Assembly (NCBI GenBank): GCA_947311845.1 | Contig: CAMZMU010000107.1 | Location: 22,438,359-22,502,358, forward strand | Source: Poa pratensis | Taxonomy: Eukaryota; Streptophyta; Magnoliopsida; Poales; Poaceae | Direction: 5' to 3' | DNA: 64,000 nt | In this document: positions 55,626-64,000 of the stretch, in pieces | Layout of the letters: each line of letters starts with the position of its first letter | Position numbering within the stretch: position 1 is the stretch's first letter | Notes under the pieces: generated by a model | What the model saw: the letters and a program-made list of their open reading frames with translations, nothing else | Database searches by the model: none | Told to the model about the DNA's origin: nothing | Translations under genes and position numbers: made by a program

Positions 55626-56139
55626 TTAGTCCCCGAAGCTGGTGCGGTCCTACGACCTCGGATGGAGGGCCGTAGCAGGTTCAAAATAACAAGGCACCAC
55701 CTCTAAAACCGACCTCAATATAGCTCTGCCGAGGTACTTCCCACAGACCATAATCTAATCCGAGGTTGATCTGCAATCTGACTTTCGACTGTTTGACTCA
55801 GCACAATCTTGCCTCAAGTTTTTCCGAGGCACGTGGCGAAGAATCTCTGCCCGGACCTCGAAATCCGGACCTTTGAAAGACAGGTCCTGACCACACGCCG
55901 CCTTCGTCAGCCGGACCCACCAAACAGTGCACATGCGCACTCAAGTACTTGACCAACTTGACCGCCCACGACCCCTGGTTCTCGCGCTGACCAGCACAGA
56001 AAATCCGGCGCTGGCGGTTGCCGTCCTGTGGCCCACGATGTGGCCGATCGTGCGGCCACAACGCGCAACCGCTCCTCGCCCGCACACGATCCCACGTCTC
56101 CCGGTAACCGCGCGGTAGTGCGCAGTTACCGCACGCGGT
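55626..56139. other. Spacer between 3' LTR and the antisense-gene promoter
   Basis: No supportable ORF. It is rich in CCTCGG/CCGAGG words, as is the rest of this element. It presumably contains upstream promoter sequence of the plus-strand antisense gene. Confidence 0.5.
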
Positions 56140-56147
56140 TATAAATA
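56140..56147 (+). promoter_or_regulatory. TATA box of the antisense gene in the gypsy element
   Basis: TATAAATA in a GC-rich setting (GCGGTTATAAATAGGGGCCC), about 600 bp before the first long coding exon on the plus strand. Strong match to a plant TATA box; a leader with an intron may follow. Confidence 0.65.
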
Positions 56148-56738
56148 GGGGCCCAGGGGGAACTTCTCCTTCTTCCCCACTCGCCCGCTGCTCCGTGCTC
56201 TCCGCTTCCAGCGCCGCCGTCGAGCCCTCGCTGGTGACGTGCACCGCACCTTGCGCCGCCACACCGCCGTTCTGCAGCAGCGTTCCGCACCGCCGTCGAG
56301 CGCCTCGCCGCACCGGAGTACGCGCGCTGCGCCTTGCGCCGTCGACTCGCCGCCGATCCTTCGCGTTCTTCACCGGTGAGTTCTTCGTTTCTCCTCCATT
56401 GCCATGAACGTGTTCATCCGTAACGATGAACTCGATGACCTTGATGAACCCGATGATCCACTCTCGCATTCTTTTAGCACTTTTAGATCTCACTAGACTT
56501 GTTTCAGACGCCCGTAGCACTATCCTTTTAGGTTTGCCCCTTGATGAACTCGAGTTTATTTTCCTTTTTAGCTCATCGGTAGATCTTTGCTAGTATCTCG
56601 CAGTGGTAGAAACGTGTTTCCCGCCTAAATCCTTTAGCCCGGCTGTCCGAATGATCCGAGGTATTTACCCCGGCTATCCTGAATTGTCCGAGGTACTTAC
56701 CCCGGTTGAACCTCCCTCTTCTGCAGGAAAGCGTCCAC

Positions 56739-59700
56739 ATGTCTTCTGCCTCGGATCACGCCGAGGAAGGAGCACCTGGAGAACGAGGTAGCTGGGAGGG
56801 ATCGATGTCACGGAGGTCGACATCAAGTGGCTCCGAGATTCACGGCGGATCCCGGCCAATCTCATCTGCCGGGTTCCGAAGAAAGAAGATATCGAACCCG
56901 AGGTGGAATCCGGGGAGCGGGTCGTCTTCCTGGATCACTTCGAACGTGGTTTCGGGCTCCCGGCCGGGAAATTCTTCCGGGACTTCTTGGACACCTTTGG
57001 GCTACAACCACACCACCTGCCCGCCAATGCCATCCTCCAACTTTCGGCCTACGCAACTTTTTCCGAGGGTTACCTCGGATTATGGCCAAGCATCGAGTCC
57101 TGGGCCAAGTACTTCCAGCTCAAGAAACAAAGTGTCCCGAACAAGAAGGTCGTGGACAAGGAGATGACCGCTTGCGGGGCGGCCTCGATTTCACCTCGGC
57201 GCCTCTCTGAGTTTCCTCGGATTCAGGGCCTGGACTCCTGCCGAAAATGGCAACGCTCCTTCTTCTATGTGAAGAACCCGGGCACCGAAGACCTCATCAA
57301 CTTGCCGGAGTTCACCATGGAGCCCCTACTGCCCAACTCAACTGGGATTACGAGCCTGCACCCGACGCTCCCGAGGTTTATTGATCCACCAACCATGATG
57401 TCACTCCAGGAGAAAAGTTGGGGAGCAGATGACATTTTGCGCACCATGATCACCCGCCGAGTTAATCCTCTACAAGCGCGGGCCCACAAGATCTGCCACA
57501 TGAGTGGTCGCTATGACCCCACCGGAATAGCACTCATGAACTCGATGACTCCGAAGTGAAGAGGCGCATCCGGGCCATCGCCAAGACCACCATGCCCGAT
57601 AAGTGGAAATGGGGTGTCAAGCCCTATGACCGAGATCACCTTCCAGCCAAGTAAGTGTACCTTACCCGGCGTATAATATTCCTCGGTTTCATTTTCACCC
57701 CGACATTGTATTGATTCTTGTGCTAACTCGGTTTTACTTCGCCACCTCTGCAGAAGTTCACTCGACAGGAAATCGAGGATGGCCCCCTTTCTTCTAAGGA
57801 GTGGACTCCCGACCTGCCTATTCCGGTCGCCGCCGAGGCTGAAGATCCGGACAATGAGGATCACCTCCCTATTCCCAAGGCCACCTCGGGTAAGACTCGC
57901 GGTTGCCCATCGCACCGCCCACCAGTTCGATCGTCCATCCAGGATTGGCCCGATGATGACGATGACGATTGCCAAATTCTGGAACCTGTCAATGTTATTC
58001 CAATTTCCTATGCTCCTCCGACATATAAGAACTTTCATCCAGCGTCTGCAGCCTCCCGGAAGCGCTCAGGACCCGGTACCTCGGATGCCGAGGCTTCTAA
58101 GACCTCGGAGACTGCAGCGCCCAAAGCCAAGCGTGCCAAGAAGACCTCGGCGAGGCACAAGAAACGAGGCCCCGTGGAGGAAGATGCGTAAGTCACCTTG
58201 CTCCTTTTTACTTTCACGCTGTTCCGAGGTTAAGCTTTTTATACTCTAACTTAATCTTTCTTTTTCGTCTAGCCCGGCTCGGCAGATCAAACAGAGCCAC
58301 AGCTCGATACATTCACCACTGCCTCCAGTGGTTGAATCTCAGACAACCGAGGTCGAGGTTAACCTCGGCAGCCCCGCCAGAGCCTCTCCTCCAGAACGGT
58401 CCGTTGACATCCACAGCCCGGAGAGGACCATCTCCTCCCCGGTGCGTGTCGCCTCCGCCGAACTTCCACCGCCGAGCTCTGACTCCGGCCTGGGACACTC
58501 TGCTCCCGCCGAGATCAGACTCCTCCGCGTCCTCAGAAGGATGCGGAGACAGATCGCGCCAAGACTCCGGCTAAGACCGTGCTGGAGCCTCGGCTCTCCC
58601 CCAAGTCTCAAGCTGCGCGCAACCAGCAGCAACAGCAGCAGAAGAAGCAACAACAACAACGACTGCAGAAGCAAAAGCTTCAGCAGCAGCAGAAAGATTC
58701 AGCTCAAATGTTGAGCCCCCCAAACAGCCACAGCAAACTCCGATGCCGCCACCGCCACCGGGACCCAAGGCTGCGAGCACCCAACTGGTGCCGCATGTCC
58801 CTGCGCCGAAGTCCACCTTGACCAAGACCGCGCCTTCGAGCTCTCAGGTCGCCACCTCCCGAGCTCTTTTCGCTGCTACCATCCAGCCGAACATCAGCAG
58901 CTGGGAGGTCGGGCAACTCCGGACCAAGAGCGGGAACAGCTTAGGCTCGGAGAAGCATTACGACATGGACTGGAACTCGGCTGACACTGCCGAGGTCTCC
59001 TCTAATCCGACCTCTGAGCATCCAGCTGGACCTAGCGCCGTGCTCCAGTCCATTTACAACATGCAGACTGCGGTCCTTGATTGCAGCAAGAAGGCATCGG
59101 TAAGTTTCTTTACGCAACTCTCTTTCTTCCTTTGAAACCAAATGACAAACATACACTATTCCCAGTCCCCGAGATTCGGGTTGAGCAATTGACACTCCAC
59201 CGAGTTAAAATTGCTCGGCTTGAATCTCAAAAACTTGTCATTTCCCAATGCTGAGTCCCCGAGGCCAATGCCGAGTCCCCGGGACTCAATTGGGCCTCGG
59301 GTGCTAAAAAGACCTCGGATTTCTTCGAAATGTAAATCTTCAATATTCGTGTCAAATCTCTTTCCGCCGAACTGATCTCTCTATTTTTTCAGGAGTGCAA
59401 CAATGCTCGGACCAAAATCTTCAAGAACCTCCTGCTGGATCACAACACACTGAAGAAGTCTCACCGGACTCTTCTATCAGCAAAGGAGCAGAGCGACAAA
59501 GATTATGCCTCCAAGTTGAAGACAGCCGAAGATGAAATAGCTCGGCTGCAACAAGAGCTGAACCGGGCTAATGAAGCCAAAGCTGCTGTGGAGGACGCTA
59601 TGAAGGTCAAAGACCAGGCCGCCGAACACAGAAAGAAATTGCCAAGACCCTGGAGAACCGCGCACCTCGGCCGAAACCGAACTGATCGCTCTCCGGCTGC

Positions 59701-60732
59701 ATCGAAAAGTTGGTTGTCCGAGCTCACTCGGATTAATCACCAAATGGACAGTAAGTTTCCTTTCTCCTTTTCCTTATTTTCCGCCGACCTACACCCCGTG
59801 CCACCGTATGTCTTATTCAGCGACAGCCTTTTTGTCTTCTTCAGAGCATTTTGAGCACTCCAAGGACAAAGCTATCCGAGAAGTTCAAGCAGCTCGGGCA
59901 AAGAGGGCTGAGACAGAAACCCTCGGCGAAAGCTGGGATATCCAGGACCACCTCGTCGCCCTTAATGCTCGGATCAGGCCGCTCAGGGCCATTGGAACTA
60001 AACTGGTAGATGCTGCCATCAGGTCCATCGTGCCCTCTGGCCCAAGGTTAAGACTCCCACTTGCATCGACGAGCTCGCCACGAAGCTAAAAGGAGCCGAG
60101 GCTAGACTTCGGGAGTGGAGATGCTCATCAGCTCGGGCTGGAGCGGACAAGGCCCTGGTGTTCGTGCTGTCTTGGTATGAATCTGTTGAGATCCACACGG
60201 TTACCTCCCTGCGCAAGGGCTCTCCTTGGAACACCACTCCTGATGGCATTGAGAAACGCCAAGCAGCAGCCGACCTCTTTGCTAGTTATGCAAACACCCG
60301 GACCTTCGATGACGGGCGCCTCTATTCTGAGGATGAAGAGAGCTCGGACGAGGAAGAAGAGTCCGGTGAAGAAGGCTCTGACGGCGAGGAATTTGACTTC
60401 GACGAGCCTCAGAGCTCCAAGGGCAAGGCCGGCAAAACAACCGAGGTGGCGGAGATTCTGATGATGACTTCAACTTCGACGAACCTCCGAACCCCAAGGG
60501 CAAGTCCGGCAAAGCCGTAGCCACCGAGGTGATCTCCCCCGACGTGACGGACACCCCGGCATCCACTCCAACAACCGAGGTTGCTTCCGCGACCAAGGTT
60601 GTTCCTGCGCCCGAGGTTGTTCCTGCCCGAGTTCTGCTCCCGAGGCTCCTGCTTCCGAGGTCCCACTACCACAACTTCGGCGACCGAGGTCTCTGGTTCC
60701 GAGGCCTGAACTTGTCTCAAGAAAAACATTAA
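56739..60732 (+). pseudogene. Antisense multi-exon gene of the gypsy element (gypsy-type transposase_28 domain plus coiled coil)
   Basis: Plus-strand gene opposite to pol. Exon 1 (to 57650) encodes WLRDSRRIPANLICRVP, then VFLDHFERGFGLPAGKFF and FGLQPHHLPANAI, the putative gypsy-type transposon domain. Likely further exons: 57754-58187, 58273-59099, 59393-59750 and 59845 onward, each bounded by GTAAGT-type donors and (T/C)AG acceptors. Later exons give a Gln-rich stretch, then a coiled coil (DEIARLQQELNRANEAKAAVEDAM), then an acidic and Pro/Thr/Val-rich tail. Several frame changes suggest decay in this copy: the ATG at 56739 is out of frame with the domain, and the coiled-coil exon is shifted near 59630. 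The function in retrotransposons is unknown. Confidence 0.65.
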
Positions 60733-61347
60733 ATCCCGGTATGCCGGGTGCAGATGTAATAGACCTTAAGTAGTTTGCCGTGCTACCTCTATTATCTTGC
60801 TATCCGAACCATGCTTTTCTAAAATTTATGCCGAACCCTTTTGGAACGAGTCCCCGAGTTCACTTTCGTGTTTACTATACTTGGCATTCTTTGCTCTTGT
60901 CTACCATTTTGGCGTTCGACAGTCGAGTCACAAGATTGTTGTTTATAGCATACAGTACTTAGCAAATGTCGAGGTGTGTTTCAAAATCATCCGACATAAA
61001 TGAAAGGTAAAGACAGGGGTTAGTAAACGACACATGCCGAACTATATTTTGGACCGAGTCCCCGAGTCCATTTTCATGTTTCCCACGTTTTTTCATCTTT
61101 GCTCTTGACTACCATTTCGGCGTTCGTCAGTCGAGTCACAAGATTAGTTACACAGCATACATTACTTGAAGTTTGAGACGAGGTTCAAAATAGTTCGGCA
61201 TATGAACGAAATTGACAAACAGAAATAAAACACAAGCACATGAGCGAGGCAGTCCCCGAGCTTCAACCTCGGAGTGCCGACATTTCATTAAGGATTAACC
61301 GAGGTACATACATTGCGCCCTTCATGAGTAGAAAGGTCGGAGTAGAG
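60733..61347. other. Convergent 3' spacer between antisense gene and pol
   Basis: Non-coding, between the plus-strand gene end and the minus-strand integrase stop. It contains the duplicated block listed separately and may carry poly(A) signals for both transcripts. Confidence 0.55.
60828..61222. repeat. Imperfect direct repeat, about 200-bp unit, two copies
   Basis: Copies at 60828-61033 and 61034-about 61222. Both run ATGCCGAAC, then GAGTCCCCGAGT, TTTGCTCTTG, CTACCATTT, GGCGTTCG, CAGTCGAGTCACAAGATT and CATACA..ACTT. Confidence 0.85.
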
Positions 61348-61968
61348 CTACATTCCATGGTCGCTGACCTCTGATCCGGGGTTGTCCAGCCCATCTTTCC
61401 TTGGTTCCTGCGCATCTATAAGATAGTACGAATCATTGAGCAGAGCTCGGCTCACAATGAACGGTCCCTCCCATGGAGGTGACAACTTGTGCCGACCTTT
61501 CTTGCGCTGCACCAGCCTCAGCACCAAATCTCCCTCGTGAAACACACGAGGGTTGACACTCCGGCTATGATAACGTCGGAGACCTTGTTGGTATATTGCT
61601 GACCGAGATGAGGCCAATTCTCTAGCTTCCTCAAGCAGATCTACTGCATCCTCCCGAGCCTCTTTTGCCTCGGCTTCAGTGTACATTGCCACTCTGGGCG
61701 CATCATATTCGATGTCAGTGGGTAGCATAGCTTCTGCCCCATAGACCATAAAAAATGGCGTATAGCCAGTTGATCGATTTGGCGTGGTCCTTAGACCCCA
61801 CAGTACTGCTGGTATCTCATCTATCCAACACCCCGGCGTTTTCAGCAGTGGTTCAATGAGCCGAGCCTTGATGCCGGCCAACACTAGAGCATTTGATCTT
61901 TCCACTTGTCCATTAGACTCCGGATGTGCCACCGAGGCTATGTCCAGCCGGATTCCCTTGTCATGCAA
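61348..61968 (-). pseudogene. Gypsy integrase C-terminal half
   Basis: The minus-strand frame starts MHDKGIRLDIASVAHPESNG with QVERSNALVL (catalytic Glu region), then WIDEIPAVLWGLRTTPNRST, then FFMVYGAEAMLP and a C-terminal GDLVLRLVQRKKGRHKLSPP segment. The N-terminal half of integrase lies in other frames upstream (62054-62433), so the gene is frameshifted. Confidence 0.88.
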
Positions 61969-62053
61969 AACCGAGCAAATTCTCCAACAGCAAAGTTCGT
62001 GCCGTTGTCCGAGATAATGCTATGGGGGTACCCATATCGCAGAATGATCTCCT

Positions 62054-62433
62054 TCAAAAAGTCACTGCTGAATGACCATCCAACTTCCGGATTGGTTTCA
62101 CCTCGATCCACTTGGTGAACTTGTCCACCATCACCAGTATGTGCGTCATGTTACCTCGGGCTGGTTTGAACTCTCCCACCATATCCAAACACCATACCGC
62201 AAACGGCCAAGTGATAGGAATTGTTTTGAGCGCCGAGGCTGGCATATGCGTTGCTTGGCAAACCTTTGGCATCCTTCACATCTCCGGACTATGTCCTCTG
62301 CATCAGCAAGAGCAGTGGGCCAATAGAACCCATGCGGAACACCTTGGCCACAGAGCTCTTGTGCTGCAATGATGTCCACACTCTCCTTGGTGGATCTCCA
62401 AAAGCATCTCCTTGCCTTCAGCTGGCTCGACAC
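62054..62433 (-). pseudogene. Gypsy integrase N-terminal half, frameshifted
   Basis: 62146-62433 holds the zinc-binding end (ALADAEDIVRRCEGCQRFAK). 62054-62272 holds the core start (WCLDMVGEFKPARGNMTHIL, VMVDKFTKWIEV; catalytic Asp region). At least two frame breaks separate these pieces from each other and from 61348-61968. Confidence 0.85.
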
Positions 62434-62923
62434 ACCGTTGCAACACCTCGGTTACGCTTCTTTTATAGAGCTCCTTGTTGATGATGGTGTACGCCTTTGC
62501 CCTCCTTTGGATTCTCCTAGCCTCGGTTGTGTCACTTGGCAAGCTTCCCTCTGTTATGAACTTCATGATCTGCTCCGCCCACTCCGGCACTGGGTGCAAA
62601 GGAAAAAGTTTCTCGTCCACCTCCATTGGTTCGGCCACCATAATCTCCTCCATTATTTCCTCCACCATCCTGCGACCAGTCCCCGAGTCTTGACGAGCAG
62701 TCCCCGAGGTTCGGTGCGCAGTCCCCGAGTTCTGCCACGCAGTCCCCGGGTCCGACCAGACGCATCCGACGTCTACCTCCATTGGAACAGGTCCGGACTC
62801 TTGCTCCGCCGGGATGAAAATAGATTCGGATTCAGGAGAAGGTTTGATTGAAGGAGTTCTCAAGTGATTCAGGGCTACTCCAGGTGGTACTGCCTCTTTA
62901 GATGAACCGAGCTTTGACAACAC
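62303..62923 (-). pseudogene. Linker between RNase H and integrase (gypsy pol)
   Basis: Frame with EWAEQIMKFITEGSLPSD, then RRIQRRAKAYTIINKELYKR and HQGECGHH (start of the integrase zinc finger). It carries a short low-complexity repeat, DPGTAWQNSGTAHRTSGTAR, that matches the GTCCCCGAGT-like words repeated near 62680-62760 on the plus strand. Confidence 0.75.
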
Positions 62924-63153
62924 GTCGGCAGCATTATTTTCTGTCCGAGGTATATGCTGTATTCACACCCTTCAAAGAACCCGGATATCTTTTGCACATG
63001 GAACCGATATAACGCCATGTTGGCATCCAGAGCATCCCAAGTTCCAGAAGATTGTTGCACCACCAGGTCGGAATCGCCGAAGCATTCCATACGCCGGATA
63101 CCGATCTCCTTCGCCACATTGAGTCCATGGATTAAGGCCTCATACTCCGCCAC
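62875..63153 (-). pseudogene. Gypsy pol RNase H (dual, archaeal-type) C part
   Basis: MAEYEALIHGLNVAKEIGI, then CFGDSDLVVQQSSG, then ALYRFHVQKI. The EYEAL and GDSDLV boxes are those of the second RNase H domain typical of Tat-type gypsy Pol. Its first Asp is in the frame upstream (MHFDGSKTKIGLGAGIVLTS, within 63132-63983). Confidence 0.8.
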
Positions 63154-63983
63154 ATTGTTTGATGCGAGAAATGAATCTGCAGCACATATTTCAGCTGATC
63201 TCGCTTCGGTGAGGTGAGGACTATTCCAGCCCCCAGCCCGATCTTTGTCTTGGACCCATCAAAATGCATCTTCCAATAATTATAGTCCGGCCTGGGTGGC
63301 TCATACTGCATCTCGGCCCAATCACAAAAGAAGTCCGGCAGCGCCTGGGATTTAATTGCATCTCTTCTCTCATAATGTGGTGCATATGGAGACACCTCAA
63401 TCGCCCATTTGGCAACTCGGCCAGTTGCATCTTTGCACCCGATGATCTCCGAGATTGGAGCTTCGCACACCACCGTCATGGGATGCTCCTGGAAATAATG
63501 CTTCAACTTCTTGACCGCCAGGTAGACACCATACGTCATCTTCTGGTAGTGAGGGTAATTCTGCTTCGAGGTAGAGATCACCTCGCTCAAGTAATACACC
63601 GGTCTCTGCACCGACCTGCCACCTTCTTCGCGCTCCACCACCACTGCCACACTTACAACTCGGTTTGTGGCCGCAATGTAAAGTAACATCGGCTCATTGT
63701 GCAATGGTGACGCCAACACCGGAGCGGTGGACAACATCTTTTTCAGCTCATTGAACGCCACGTCGGCCTGCGGGGTCCATGTAAACCCGGTACTTTTCTT
63801 CATGAGCTGGTACAAAGGTAAGGCTTTTTCTCCCAGCCGACCTACAAATCGGCTCAACGAGGCTAGGCACCCTGTGAATTTCTGCACATCTTTCAAACAC
63901 TTCGGTAATTTCATGTTCTCAATAGCTCGGATCTTGGCCGGGTTAACCTCGATACCTCGGCTAGACACCAGGAATCCAAGCAA
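63132..63983 (-). CDS. Gypsy pol: RT end, RNase H (partial, element continues past window)
   Basis: Minus-strand frame beginning MLGFLVSSRGIEVNPAKIRA (RT thumb), PKCLKDVQKFTGCLASLSRF, FTWTPQADVAFNELKKML, then RNase H (PVYYLSEVISTSKQNYPHYQ, KMTYGVYLAVKKL) and the start of a second RNase H domain (WKMHFDGSKTK). The RT palm with its YxDD box is beyond the right edge. The frame is lost at about 63132, where the next domain continues in another frame. The remainder of the window to 64000 is in the same pol. Confidence 0.88.
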   Translation of the reverse strand: MLGFLVSSRGIEVNPAKIRAIENMKLPKCLKDVQKFTGCLASLSRFVGRLGEKALPLYQLMKKSTGFTWTPQADVAFNELKKMLSTAPVLASPLHNEPMLLYIAATNRVVSVAVVVEREEGGRSVQRPVYYLSEVISTSKQNYPHYQKMTYGVYLAVKKLKHYFQEHPMTVVCEAPISEIIGCKDATGRVAKWAIEVSPYAPHYERRDAIKSQALPDFFCDWAEMQYEPPRPDYNYWKMHFDGSKTKIGLGAGIVLTSPKRDQLKYVLQIHFSHQTMWRSMRP

Positions 63984-64000
63984 CTTTCCAGCCGGGACAC

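Larger units (their letters stand above)
55626..64000 (-). mobile_element. Minus-strand Ty3/gypsy element (Tat-like) with antisense gene, running off the window
   Basis: In element orientation (right to left): RT/RNase H (from beyond 64000), integrase, a spacer with a duplicated block, an antisense intron-containing gene (plus strand, about 56140-60732), then a polypurine-like tract and the 3' LTR at 55625. Tat-lineage gypsy elements such as Grande are known to carry extra ORFs, some antisense, between pol and the 3' LTR. The 5' LTR and gag lie outside the window. Confidence 0.8.

Noticed and set aside
1..64000. CRISPR arrays, bacterial operons, riboswitches, rRNA or tRNA genes
   Set aside because: None seen. 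The repeats present are transposon ends, LTRs and short local duplications; the tRNA-Asp-like 18-mers are primer-binding sites without the rest of a tRNA.

Overview
The window looks like a transposon-dense intergenic block of a large grass nuclear genome, probably Pooideae (Triticeae or a relative). The reasons are a plant subtilase, an intron-rich plant U-box kinase, and nested LTR retrotransposons primed by tRNA-Asp, together with LINEs, hAT, Mutator-like, CACTA and Stowaway elements. No bacterial-type operon, CRISPR array or rRNA/tRNA gene was seen. I cannot fix the species by eye.

Host genes. Only two look functional: a single-exon secreted subtilisin-like protease (1909-4260, +) and a nine-exon USP/coiled-coil/kinase/U-box protein (coding span 7703-12308, +, 909 aa by my splice model). 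A third locus (35454-45143) is a wrecked paralogue of the 5' end of the U-box kinase. Its exon 1 is hit exactly at the exon 1/intron 1 splice site by a 7.3-kb LINE, and its short intron 1 holds a second transposon that itself contains a captured GRAS-gene fragment.

Layout. (1) 1-12.4 kb is gene-bearing: subtilase, then a non-autonomous hAT element 25 bp past its stop with a LINE nested inside, a Stowaway MITE, a decayed LINE reverse transcriptase relic, and the U-box kinase. (2) 12.46-33.75 kb is one old Mutator-like element with about 130-bp inverted ends and relics of a MuDR transposase. Into it went a non-autonomous LTR element (15353-33285, TSD ACCGT), and into that went a very young Ty3/gypsy element (20444-30962, TSD CATAA). 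(3) 33.8-45.9 kb is the interrupted USP pseudogene with its nested insertions. (4) 45.96-50.74 kb is the 3' half of a Ty1/copia element with an extra ORF between pol and the 3' LTR (Sirevirus-like). (5) 50.74-53.99 kb is a minus-strand gypsy gag split by a CACTA element. (6) 54.0-64 kb holds LTR material and a minus-strand gypsy pol that runs off the window, with a plus-strand, intron-containing antisense gene that has its own TATA box.

How it fits together. Target-site duplications give a clean order of insertion in several places. The two tRNA-Asp-primed LTR elements share LTR ends, primer site and polypurine motif, which suggests that the coding-poor outer element uses proteins of a relative of the inner one. 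All element boundaries, splice sites and identities come from reading the sequence, not from alignment software.
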